Made by a program: the position numbers and the translations under genes. DNA of 11,512 nucleotides from Castellaniella sp041675725 (GTDB taxonomy: Bacteria; Pseudomonadota; Gammaproteobacteria; Burkholderiales; Burkholderiaceae_B), in assembly GCF_041675725.1 (NCBI RefSeq), contig NZ_JBAYTI010000074.1, positions 1 through 11,512 of the forward strand. Direction: 5' to 3'. The notes under the pieces are model-generated. The model searched no databases and was not told where the DNA came from. It worked only from the letters and a program-made list of their open reading frames with translations. Positions within the stretch are counted from its first letter, which is position 1, and each line of letters starts with the position of its first letter. This document shows, in pieces, positions 1 to 6,500 of this stretch.

Positions 1-2
1 GC

Positions 3-215
3 ACGGCTTCCTGCGAACCGGCGGAAATCCGCGTCTGGGACGGTGACTCGATCCGGCTGGGTATGGGACAGCAGTCCGAAGCTGTTCGGATATTCAACAT
101 CGACGCTCCCGAAATGGAGGGCCTGTCCGTTGCCGCGTATCGCTTCCACCGGCAGATCGACTGCCCCGCAGTTCGGACCCCGAAGTCAGCGCAGCCTGGC
201 GGACCCGTCGTGTAG
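3..215 (+). pseudogene. Thermonuclease-like (SNase) gene fragment, open at the window edge
   Basis: The reading frame entering from the left edge encodes IRVWDGDSIRLG followed by VRIFNIDAPEMEG, the N-terminal core of staphylococcal-nuclease-fold proteins. The visible residues match the family active site: the Asp pair of DGDS, the Arg of VRIF, and the Asp and Glu of IDAPE. These enzymes cut DNA or RNA using calcium and are often exported, but the N-terminus lies outside the window. After EMEG the frame loses resemblance to the family and stops at 213-215. The second half of the domain, including the second catalytic Arg, is absent, so a frameshift or deletion is inferred. The 115 bases up to the next gene hold nothing recognisable. 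Confidence 0.6.
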
Positions 216-320
216 CGGAAGGCTATGATCGCATGGTGGCATCCTGGCGCGCGCAACGAACCACGGCCGTTGTACGCGATATGACAATTACTCGGACTCC
301 CATCAACGAAGATGAACAAT

Positions 321-325
321 AGGAG
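321..325 (+). promoter_or_regulatory. Ribosome binding site of the KTSC gene
   Basis: AGGAG lies five bases before the ATG at 331. It fixes the start of the small gene that follows and supports its being translated. Confidence 0.7.
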
Positions 326-330
326 AACCT

Positions 331-543
331 ATGATTCGAGACCTCGTCTCCTCGAGCAACATTGCGTCGATAGGCTATGATCCCGGAAGTGAAACACTGG
401 AGGTCGAGTTCACAAATGGCTCGATATACCAATATTTCAACGTACCCGCCGGTCTCCACGAGCAACTCATGGCCGCACCATCGAAAGGGCAATTTCTCAA
501 CACATACATTAAGAATGCTTATCCGTATTCTAGGGTAGGGTAA
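331..543 (+). CDS. KTSC domain-containing small protein
   Basis: This 70-residue protein consists almost entirely of a KTSC domain: VSSSNIASIGYDPGSETLEVEFTNG, then a YQYFNVP segment, then a C-terminal FLNTYIKNAYPYSRV. The pattern of Ser-Ser-Asn near the start, a short beta-rich centre with Y.YF.VP, and a basic-aromatic end is typical of this small family. The family occurs in phages, plasmids and accessory regions, and its biochemical role is not known. Some members are fused to nucleic-acid-related domains, but no partner is seen here. The start at 331 has a good AGGAG site. The gene stands alone on the + strand, convergent with the fic gene. The assignment is confident at family level only. 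Confidence 0.85.
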   Translation: MIRDLVSSSNIASIGYDPGSETLEVEFTNGSIYQYFNVPAGLHEQLMAAPSKGQFLNTYIKNAYPYSRVG

Positions 544-758
544 AACTTAATGATATCGCTGTGGTGCAACTGAGATTGTGCCCACTTGGCAGGTGAGCCT
601 GAAAACTGCCTGTCGCGAGACCGCGGCTTTGAAGGACGAAACCTCGATCAGCGGTCCGTTGTCTGCACGGAGATCGGGGCAAATGGCTCCCAAATTCCAG
701 CCGCTTGATTTCCAGTTTGGAGGGGCGGTTGGTGTGAATCTCCCGGTGCGGCCCACCT

Positions 759-778
759 GGTCAGGCCTCTGCCTGACC
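759..778 (-). terminator. Perfect stem-loop at the fic stop codon
   Basis: GGTCAGGC, a four-base loop, and GCCTGACC form a perfect 8-bp hairpin spanning the stop codon of the - strand fic gene. No T-run follows on the - strand, so it is not a standard intrinsic terminator. It may stabilise or attenuate the transcript. Confidence 0.3.
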
Positions 779-1858
779 TCGTTCCGACAGAAGTGCCAGC
801 AGGTCGGGATTGATGTAGAGGTTCTCGCGCCCGACCTTCACCTCCTCCAGCAGTCCTTCAGAGACCATCGTCTTGAGGTAGACTGCCGCTGTCTGGCGTT
901 TGGCTACCCCGGAGTCGACGAGATCGCTGATCCGGCAATACGGGTTCACGAAGATCAGTTCGGCCAGTTCACGGGAATAGATCTTGGGCAGGTTCTGGCG
1001 CATCCGCGCGGCGGTCTGCTCCAGCAGGTCGCGGATCGCCTGGATCCTCATCGTCGTCCATTGGGCTGTCGCCCTGACCGCTTCCAGCATGAACAGCAGC
1101 CACTGTTCCCAGGCCTCCTGTGTGGTGACCTCCAGCAGATACCTATAGTAGAGCGCCTTGTTCTGAATGATGTGCCGGCTGAGATAGAGGACAGGGATAT
1201 CCAGCAGCCCCTTGTCCACCAGATAGAGCAGATTCAGCACCCGCCCGGTGCGGCCGTTGCCGTCGACGAAGGGGTGGATGGCCTCGAACTGATAATGCAT
1301 CACCGCGAGGCGGATCAGCGGGTCGGTGTTTTTGGCCTCGTGGATATAGCGTTCCCAGTTGGCAAGCTTGGTGCGCAGCAGGTCTTCGCCTTCCGGCGGA
1401 GTGTAGATCACGGTTCCGGTGGCGTCGTTCATCAAGGCGGTGCCGGGCGTGTCGCGGATGTCGAGTTCGACACCCTTGATGGTGCGGCAGACTTCAACTG
1501 CGATGGCTGTCGAGAGCGGGCGCTGCTGCAGCATCCCGAAGCCGCGGTTCAGGGCCGTGCGATAGCGCAATGCTTCCTTGGTCGCCGGGTCCGCCTGACC
1601 GCCCGTGTCATTGGCAAATCGGAACAGCCGGTCGGTGGTGGTGACGATGTTTTCGATCTCGGAACTCGCCTGGGCTTCGAGCAGGGGGATGGAGTTGATC
1701 AGCACTGCCTGGTTGGGGATGATCCGCCCGGAGACCCGCAACTCCGCCAGAGCGGCCCGTGCCTCGATGCACGCCTTCAGCACGGCTTTGGTCTCGATAT
1801 CCTGTGCCGGCGGCAGGACAGGGAGGTCGTTGAACGGTCGGTTCGGGTGGAAGGTCAT
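761..1858 (-). CDS. fic: Fic family protein (class II, with C-terminal winged helix)
   Basis: Fic enzymes usually transfer AMP from ATP to a hydroxyl group on a target protein. Numbering from the ATG at 1858 (365 residues), a Fic_N region opens the protein (FNDLPVLPP, then IETKAVLKACIEARAALAEL). The inhibitory motif S-x-x-x-E-N lies at 65-70 (SSEIEN). The complete catalytic motif HPFVDGNGRTGR lies at 195-206, followed by an alpha-helical stretch. A winged-helix-like C-terminus occupies about 306-354. The N-terminal inhibitory helix places it in class II, so no separate antitoxin gene is expected and none is seen. An in-frame ATG 17 codons upstream exists, but it lies inside the central operator palindrome. 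The ATG at 1858 gives the usual family N-terminus and has AGG upstream, so it is preferred. The catalytic and inhibitory residues are intact, so the protein is probably active. Its target is unknown. Confidence 0.9.
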   Translation of the reverse strand: MTFHPNRPFNDLPVLPPAQDIETKAVLKACIEARAALAELRVSGRIIPNQAVLINSIPLLEAQASSEIENIVTTTDRLFRFANDTGGQADPATKEALRYRTALNRGFGMLQQRPLSTAIAVEVCRTIKGVELDIRDTPGTALMNDATGTVIYTPPEGEDLLRTKLANWERYIHEAKNTDPLIRLAVMHYQFEAIHPFVDGNGRTGRVLNLLYLVDKGLLDIPVLYLSRHIIQNKALYYRYLLEVTTQEAWEQWLLFMLEAVRATAQWTTMRIQAIRDLLEQTAARMRQNLPKIYSRELAELIFVNPYCRISDLVDSGVAKRQTAAVYLKTMVSEGLLEEVKVGRENLYINPDLLALLSERGQAEA

Positions 1859-1957
1859 GTCGATTACCTGGCTTTTGATCGACATGCAGAACTGACGTGT
1901 CGATGTCATCGACAGGCCGGGATTACGTGTCGATTTTTATTCTATGTATCGACACGT
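1858..1957 (-). promoter_or_regulatory. Operator array of six phased TGTCGAT half-sites upstream of fic
   Basis: TGTCGAT occurs on alternating strands with left edges at 1858(+), 1878(-), 1898(+), 1908(-), 1928(+) and 1948(-). The spacing is 20, 20, 10, 20 and 20 bases, so all sites lie on about the same DNA face. The set is symmetric about base 1906, where TGTCGATG and CATCGACA form a perfect palindrome. The outer pair extends to ten matching bases (ACGTGTCGAT at 1925-1934 and its complement at 1948-1957). A TAGAAT -10-like box for the - strand lies at 1939-1944 between the outer half-sites, with only a weak -35. Bound protein would cover the promoter and the fic start. The winged helix of the Fic protein itself is the obvious candidate ligand, which is an inference. 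Confidence 0.75.
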
Positions 1958-2117
1958 GGCCTGTGGTGCAAGTGGCACGGCAGCAGACTGACGCGCATTC
2001 GGGAAAGGCCAGTTGCACGCATCAGCAAATGGCGGCAGCAAACCAGATCGCGTGAAAATCTGTAGCGGGGACGGTCGACAACTCAGTTGTTCCAAATAGA
2101 ACAGTATGTTACGCTAT

Positions 2118-2245
2118 GCAGCAAGCTTCGGGATTTGCTGCTCGACCAATCGCAAGTATCGTTGGTTGTGCGCCCCCGCAACCAGAATTTCTGACAATAT
2201 ATCAATGGCTTACGCCGACATAGGGCGCCCCACGGGGCGCTTTTT
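2118..2245 (+). ncRNA. Candidate structured small RNA ending in an intrinsic terminator
   Basis: Three hairpins lie in a row on the + strand: GCAGCAA/TTGCTGC (2118-2141), GGTTGTG/CGCAACC with one G-U pair (2164-2183), and the terminator stem (2225-2240) followed by five T. No open frame precedes them on this strand. A weak sigma-70-like pair, TTGTTC at 2087 and TACGCT at 2110 with a 17-base spacer, could start a transcript near 2120. No known RNA family is recognised. The stretch could equally be a terminator left from a lost gene. Confidence 0.25.
2225..2245 (+). terminator. Rho-independent terminator
   Basis: GCGCC and GGCGC arms enclose CCACGG and are followed by TTTTT at 2241-2245. The GC-rich stem with a T-run gives the + direction. 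No + strand protein gene precedes it closely. Confidence 0.7.
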
Positions 2246-2373
2246 GCATTTGCAACACAGAACAACACGTTTCTTCGCGATTCCAAAGGCTTGCAGCCGT
2301 TCCGATTTCTTCCGTGCAACACCCATGCGACATGGAAATGGCTGGATGTTCGCGAGACGTTCCTTTCGCCAAA

Positions 2374-2694
2374 TCAGATTCTGGACTGCTGGCCAAAGCA
2401 CGTGCCCATGGCCAGCTTGCTGATGGCAGCATGCGCGCCCACGCGGTGTTGATCCGGCGGCAAGTCCCAAGTCGGGAACAGCCCGGCAGCCGCCGCCATA
2501 TGGTTCTCTAGTTCACTGATGACCATGGTGATGTTCCGCGTGCCGTCATACTCGTCTGCCGACCTCCGGAGATCGGCGCACAGGGCCATGATGGCTGCAT
2601 AGTTGCGCATCGCGTCAAGCTGGCTCGCCCCTTTCGTGTCCGCGACCAACAGGGTGAGACCATCCAGGACGGCGCGGATATCTCGCTCCATCAT
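2374..2694 (-). CDS. Hypothetical prophage protein
   Basis: This is a 106-residue soluble protein with a helical N-terminal part (ERDIRAVLDGLTLLVADTKG) and no signal peptide or membrane segment. Its ATG overlaps the stop of the DUF2190 gene (ATGA at 2691-2694), so it is translationally coupled to the phage head genes and is likely one of them. I do not recognise the family. The last 15 or so residues (KLAMGTCFGQQSRI) look unlike the rest, and the prophage similarity stops near here. The C-terminus may therefore be a product of the deletion that removed the tail genes. ATG codons 1 and 2 are both possible starts. Confidence 0.6.
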   Translation of the reverse strand: MMERDIRAVLDGLTLLVADTKGASQLDAMRNYAAIMALCADLRRSADEYDGTRNITMVISELENHMAAAAGLFPTWDLPPDQHRVGAHAAISKLAMGTCFGQQSRI

Positions 2695-3035
2695 GCTGCC
2701 ACGGTCCCCACGCCATCCAGCCGCACAGCCACGCTGGTGATGCCGTTCCCGGCGGCCTCAGTCGCGATGCCCACGAGGAAACGCCCAGTGCCCGGCACGT
2801 TGATGTTCTTGGCCGTGTTGTCCCACGCCACGCGGGCGCCGACCGTCAGAACCGCAGCGGTTGCTTTTGGCAGCTGATAGACGCCGATGGTGGCCAACTC
2901 TACTGGTTCGCCCACAGCGGCCGCATAGGCGGCAATGCCGAAGATGTTGCCAATGATTGCGCCCTCGCCAGAGGCCATGCCGCCTGCGGGCGCGGGCACG
3001 GTGATGACGTCGCCTTTCTGAATGTGGTTCTTCAT
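2691..3035 (-). CDS. DUF2190 family phage capsid-associated protein
   Basis: The 114-residue product begins MKNHIQKGDVITVPAPAGG and continues with a glycine- and valine-rich series of beta strands (GEPVELATIGVYQLPKA, then VGARVAWDN, then GRFLVGIATEA). This is characteristic of DUF2190 proteins, which lie next to the major capsid gene in tailed phages and are thought to decorate or cement the head. A TTG two codons upstream could extend it, but the ATG at 3035 has AAAGGG at a suitable distance and gives the usual family start. It begins two bases after the stop of the gpW-like gene and overlaps the next gene by four bases, as expected in a phage late operon. Confidence 0.8.
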   Translation of the reverse strand: MKNHIQKGDVITVPAPAGGMASGEGAIIGNIFGIAAYAAAVGEPVELATIGVYQLPKATAAVLTVGARVAWDNTAKNINVPGTGRFLVGIATEAAGNGITSVAVRLDGVGTVAA

Positions 3036-3037
3036 GG

Positions 3038-3247
3038 TCAAAGCCCTTTCGAGGATTGGATACGGACCACGGCGATGCGCGCCGTAGTGCCGGTGATCTG
3101 CCGGTTGAGGTCGCCCAGCGCCGCCGCCATTTCTGCGTCGGTGGCGTAGGTCACCCGCTTGCCGTCGTATTCGACGGTGCGGATGCCCCGATAGCGGGCG
3201 GCCATCAGGGCGTCGCGCCAGGCGGTGAGTTGGGCGAGGTCGGCCAT
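3038..3247 (-). CDS. gpW-like phage head-tail joining protein
   Basis: The product is 69 residues, close to lambda gpW in length and pattern. A helical N-terminus (LAQLTAWRDALMAARYRG) is followed by a beta hairpin (IRTVEYDGKRVTYATDAEM) and a second helix (AALGDLNRQITG). In lambda, gpW sits at the head vertex, closes the packaged head and allows tail attachment. The ATG overlaps the stop of the portal-capsid gene by one base (TAATG). In lambda the equivalent gene lies between terminase and portal. Here it follows the capsid gene, which is either a different module order or a rearrangement. Similarity is judged by eye only. Confidence 0.7.
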   Translation of the reverse strand: MADLAQLTAWRDALMAARYRGIRTVEYDGKRVTYATDAEMAAALGDLNRQITGTTARIAVVRIQSSKGL

Positions 3248-4461
3248 TACGCGCCTACGTTCTGGAACCAGCCGCGGTGGTCGATGAAGCCTGCACCGAA
3301 GTCCAGGATCACCCGGATTTCCACGCCATCAACATCCCACCCTGACCGGCTTTCCACCTGTGGCCCTTCGTTGCCCGAGAGGTAGGCGAACTCGAGGCCG
3401 TTGATCTCGCCGGGATCTGCAGTGACATACCAGCGGGTTGCGCTGGACAGGCGTGGTTCGACCACCAGCGACATGGCACCCGAGAAGGGGTTCACATCGG
3501 CGGCGGTTGCGGGCGCGATGGTGGCAAGCCACTTCTCGGCCACCGTTTCCAGCGCGGGCGGGACCAGCAGGTTCTTCGGCGTCACCCGGATGATGCGCCC
3601 GTCGATACCTTTCTGGGTGCGCAGCGCCAGCCGGGCGGCGGAAAGCGTGGCATCGGAAATCACAGCGCCGCTCGCCGCCTTGTTGCCGTGATCGACATGG
3701 AACAGCGCCTTAGTGTCCGACAGCGTCGGGCCGTTGCCGCTGTTCGCCTCCAGTAAGGTGACGAGGATCCGCAGCAGCACCGGGGCAAGCCAGGTGATCC
3801 CGCGCAGCTGGCCAGCCGCCAGCGGCTTGAACAAATGCAGGCAATCGGTGGCGGGCAAGCGCAGCGGTTCCAGCCGCAGGGAGGTCAGCGGATCGCCGGG
3901 CCGGTCGCGCATCACCCAATATGCCGTGCGCTGCCCAGCGCCGTTGAACTCGATCCCCGCCCGGACGCGTGCGCCACCACCGATGTCGCGGTGCAGGTCC
4001 AGCGGCACCTGATCCCGGTCCAGCAGGTCGATGTGCAGGGGAACAAACATGGCATCAGGCACCACACGCAGCCGCGCGAAACTCTCGCCGCCCTCAACCA
4101 TCGCCCGCACGGCCATCGCCTGCAGCCCGTAGAAATCAGCCAGCCCACTGGGATCGGCATGATCGGTCCAGCGCAGCCACAGCACCTGCAGCCGTTCACG
4201 CACTGCCCGGTCGCGATGGGTGGATTGCGGCTTGATGCCCGCGCCGACGACATTGCCCACCAGGCTGTCGACCGCCGCCGCAACCCAAGGGTTGTTGCGC
4301 GAGTACCATCCCGCCCGCCGCGCCGCCGTGGTCGCGCCTGCGAGGATCGCGGTATTCAGTTCATCGACGGTACGCTGGCCCTCCCAACGCCGACCGCCGC
4401 CCGCAGCGTCAAAGCCGCGCGTGCGCGTGAAGCTGAAAAGGCGATAAAGGAGCGTCCGCAT
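3247..4461 (-). CDS. Chimeric phage portal (N-terminal) / major capsid (C-terminal) protein
   Basis: Residues 1 to about 230 match the start of lambda-type portal proteins: FDAAGGGRRWEG, TTAARRAGWYSRNNPWVAAAVDSL, GIKPQS, and finally GITWLAPVLLR. From about residue 238 the sequence becomes the end of a phage major capsid protein: NSGNGPTLSDTKALFHVDHGN, then LLVPPALETVAEKWL, NPFSGAMSLVVEPRL, YLSGNEGPQVESRSGWDVDGV and DFGAGFIDHRGW. A normal portal of this type runs to about 500 residues and is followed by a prohead protease and a full capsid gene. The join, between bases 3742 and 3774, removes the rest of the portal, the protease and the capsid N-terminus while keeping the frame. No functional head could be built from it, so the locus is a prophage remnant. 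The start has only a weak ribosome site but gives a complete portal N-terminus. Confidence 0.8.
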   Translation of the reverse strand: MRTLLYRLFSFTRTRGFDAAGGGRRWEGQRTVDELNTAILAGATTAARRAGWYSRNNPWVAAAVDSLVGNVVGAGIKPQSTHRDRAVRERLQVLWLRWTDHADPSGLADFYGLQAMAVRAMVEGGESFARLRVVPDAMFVPLHIDLLDRDQVPLDLHRDIGGGARVRAGIEFNGAGQRTAYWVMRDRPGDPLTSLRLEPLRLPATDCLHLFKPLAAGQLRGITWLAPVLLRILVTLLEANSGNGPTLSDTKALFHVDHGNKAASGAVISDATLSAARLALRTQKGIDGRIIRVTPKNLLVPPALETVAEKWLATIAPATAADVNPFSGAMSLVVEPRLSSATRWYVTADPGEINGLEFAYLSGNEGPQVESRSGWDVDGVEIRVILDFGAGFIDHRGWFQNVGA

Positions 4462-4815
4462 GGTGCGGATTGTCTCATTTCCGGTGCCTTCGGGGTATCA
4501 GAGCCGTTGGGACAGTCCGGGAAAGGTCGGAAACACCCACCTCCAAACATCGCTCGCCATCGGCAGTGTCAGAGTAACGTGGGCCAGATCGGTCCAACAT
4601 GCGATGGAGCGCTTGCATTCAAAGGCAGTATCATATGACAGTGCTGGGGCAAGCCACGGGGCATATCGGGAGGGCACACCCGCCGGCGGCGGATTACCTG
4701 AGGACCACCTTTCGAGCAAGAAACGAGGCAAGACCTTTCTTGATGTGCCCGCCAGAGTATCTCGGTGCTCATGAAGGGCACCAGTGCTTTTAGGAGTGGA
4801 TAGGCATTTTGATGA
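4462..4815. other. Non-coding stretch between the prophage remnant and the acylation operon
   Basis: No gene with recognisable similarity is seen on either strand. The terminase and any small gene expected upstream of a portal gene are missing here. A GGTGC/GCACC hairpin at 4764-4782 lies downstream of the vanZ-like gene on the - strand but has no T-run. This stretch is one boundary of the operon, and no long repeat shared with the other boundary (9300-9568) was found by eye. Confidence 0.5.
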
Positions 4816-5412
4816 TTAGTCTGCTTGCGCTTTTTCTTTTCGCTCGGATGTAAGGTGCCGCCCTTTCGACGAGACCCGACCAACGAGGAAGCCAACAACA
4901 ACTCCGAGAGCATTCAAAATGATATCGTCGACATTGAATTGGCGATAAGCGCACGCATAGAGACCCCAGAGACCGGTCAGTTGGGTCAACTCGACAGTCA
5001 GTGTAAGCCCGACCCCAAATAGCATCGCGACGCTTAGCTGCGTAGTGTGCCGCGCGAGCGTTAACCCGATCACAGCACATACGACGAAATTCATTACTGT
5101 CGCGGCCACCGTACGGTTGCGGAGCCATTCGGCAATTCCGGCACCCTGATCGTGAAGATGGGCGAAAGTAGTCCAGAACTGGAATGGGCGAAGCTGCGCT
5201 TGCGCTGTGGGTACGGGGCAGTCCAACCGACCAAGAGGCGGAAACGGGTGCTGCGTCAGGAAGACAAAGACGAGTGTCGTGAACAGCAGCGGCAGTATCC
5301 GCCAACCGGGGAACCGTCCCAGTATCTTAGCAGACAGCAGGACCGTCAGACTGACAAGGGCAGCGTAGAGCATAGCCAGCCCCGCAAAGCCCAAGACCCA
5401 GTTTCCCATCAT
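4816..5412 (-). CDS. VanZ-like integral membrane protein
   Basis: The 198-residue product has about five hydrophobic segments (roughly 5-27, 38-54, 103-121, 126-145, 160-178) and a basic cytoplasmic-type tail. The VanZ signature is present: E141-x-x-Q144 in a membrane helix, then R157-x-F159, D162-D163 and N167-x-x-G170. VanZ-like proteins confer low-level teicoplanin resistance in enterococci. In many Gram-negative bacteria they accompany polysaccharide or glycolipid gene clusters, where their role is unclear. It is the last gene of the operon, 25 bases after the glycosyltransferase. Two adjacent ATG codons (5412, 5409) follow GGAG, and the second has the better spacing. Confidence 0.85.
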   Translation of the reverse strand: MMGNWVLGFAGLAMLYAALVSLTVLLSAKILGRFPGWRILPLLFTTLVFVFLTQHPFPPLGRLDCPVPTAQAQLRPFQFWTTFAHLHDQGAGIAEWLRNRTVAATVMNFVVCAVIGLTLARHTTQLSVAMLFGVGLTLTVELTQLTGLWGLYACAYRQFNVDDIILNALGVVVGFLVGRVSSKGRHLTSERKEKAQAD

Positions 5413-5437
5413 TTTACTCCGGTCGGCTTTTCCGACG

Positions 5438-6487
5438 TCACTTTGAAAGGTCCAGGCACGTCTGGCGAAGCGAGATGTACACTTCGTCCAGCAGTTTGGG
5501 AGGACAGCTTAAAAGGTCAGGCAGGACACGATATGCGGCGCGGGCTCCGGTAAGGCGATCCCGACCATAGTCGTTTCTGGCCCCAACGGCGAACTGGGCA
5601 ATCCTTAACCGGGCGTAGCGATCAAGAGACGCCCTGACGCTCCTATCTGCCACCCCGCTGCGCAGAACGACATAGGCACGGTTCAGAATGTTGATCACAC
5701 CCATCTGCCCCCCCCCAGTACGGTTCTCGGGGGCTTTGTGATGATAAATCTGTGCATCTCGTGCAGCTACAAGACTGTGGCCCCCGGCCAGAACGCCCAA
5801 CCCCGCATCGATGTCTTCATAGAGAGCATAGCGACCGAGATTCTCGTTGAAGCCAACTTTCTTGATCACCGAGGTACGGAACGACATCCGGAATCCCGTC
5901 ATCCACTCGACCCAGACGGCATTATTTGCCGCAATCCAGCTTTCTGGGGGCGGCAAGTGCTGCTGAAGGCGCTGTGCCACAAGCTTCATGGGGTCAGGGA
6001 ACAGCCTGTCCTCCAGCCGTGTGCGCAGTGGTGCTACACGTGCTCGGATTCTGTCCACTTTCCGTTTCTCGTAGCTTGCAGCCTGGCCGTCGAGCGCCCC
6101 TGAGGGTGGCAATACCGTCTCGACGGCGCAGACGCCCCCGATCCGGCCATCCTTGTCCATATCGTAGATGAGCATCATTCGGGCAAGCGCATCTGGATGC
6201 ACAAGACTGTCGTCATCCGGAAAGAAAACGACGTCGCTTCTGATCTGGGCAAGGCCAATATTGCGCTGCAGTGATATTCCCGGCACGGATACCTGATGTT
6301 CCAGCGGCACTGATGTCGTGGCCGCAAGGCGTTCGACCAATTTGCGATTTTCACTTGGATCATCAGAACTGTCGATAACCAGCACCCGCTCGGGTAGACG
6401 GGACTGCGCCAAGTGCAGGGGCAGCGACAGCGCAAGCGCTGTAGGCCGGTTGCGGGTCACGATGATTGTGGCAAAGGACGTGGGCAT
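5438..6487 (-). CDS. Family 2 glycosyltransferase with a G9 tract
   Basis: This 349-residue protein has a GT-A fold start (ATIIVTRNRP, 6-15), a nucleotide-binding region (VLVIDSSDDP) and the DxD-type metal motif FFPDDDS (91-93). WMTGFRMSFRTSVIKKVGF follows at 195-213, with the acidic ED of YALYEDIDAG at 224-225, as in GT2 enzymes that pass sugars from nucleotide donors to a lipid or glycan acceptor. It has no clear membrane segment and should act on the cytoplasmic face. The donor and acceptor are unknown. The start has AGGA about ten bases upstream and follows the reductase stop by 13 bases, so it is co-transcribed. Nine consecutive G (forward strand C, 5708-5716) encode Gly258-260. Slippage there would truncate about the last 90 residues. 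Confidence 0.88.
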   Translation of the reverse strand: MPTSFATIIVTRNRPTALALSLPLHLAQSRLPERVLVIDSSDDPSENRKLVERLAATTSVPLEHQVSVPGISLQRNIGLAQIRSDVVFFPDDDSLVHPDALARMMLIYDMDKDGRIGGVCAVETVLPPSGALDGQAASYEKRKVDRIRARVAPLRTRLEDRLFPDPMKLVAQRLQQHLPPPESWIAANNAVWVEWMTGFRMSFRTSVIKKVGFNENLGRYALYEDIDAGLGVLAGGHSLVAARDAQIYHHKAPENRTGGGQMGVINILNRAYVVLRSGVADRSVRASLDRYARLRIAQFAVGARNDYGRDRLTGARAAYRVLPDLLSCPPKLLDEVYISLRQTCLDLSK

Positions 6488-6500
6488 GCCCCTATTATCC

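Larger units (their letters stand above)
2066..2373. other. Non-coding stretch between the fic promoter and the prophage remnant
   Basis: No convincing protein gene is seen on either strand. The stretch contains a small palindrome at 2078-2090, two imperfectly spaced hairpins at 2118-2141 and 2164-2183, and an intrinsic terminator at 2225-2245. It also has CCCCCGCAACCA followed by ATCAATGGCTTACGCC at about 2173-2215, which resembles the 3' margins of integration sites in this bacterial group. From 2250 to 2373 nothing is recognised. This part may be decayed prophage. Confidence 0.5.

Noticed and set aside
1859..1909. Extended fic start at 1909 (17 extra residues)
   Set aside because: The extra codons run through the operator half-sites and do not match the family N-terminus. 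The ATG at 1858 has a usable ribosome site.
578..2065. Long + strand open frame (495 codons)
   Set aside because: It lies opposite the fic gene, whose catalytic and regulatory motifs are complete. The + strand translation has no recognisable domain and no ribosome site. It is a high-GC shadow frame.
2161..2184. Possible tRNA 3' end (CCCCCGCAACCA)
   Set aside because: The T-arm consensus GTTCGANTC and a matching acceptor 5' half are absent. It folds instead as a simple hairpin. At most it is an attachment-site remnant.
3835..4638. Long + strand open frame opposite the portal-capsid gene
   Set aside because: Composition is typical of an antisense frame, with no motifs. The - strand frame carries clear portal and capsid sequence.
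4498..4731. - strand frame of 77 codons upstream of the portal gene
   Set aside because: Low-complexity high-GC frame without domain or ribosome site. I could not link it to a transposase or phage protein.
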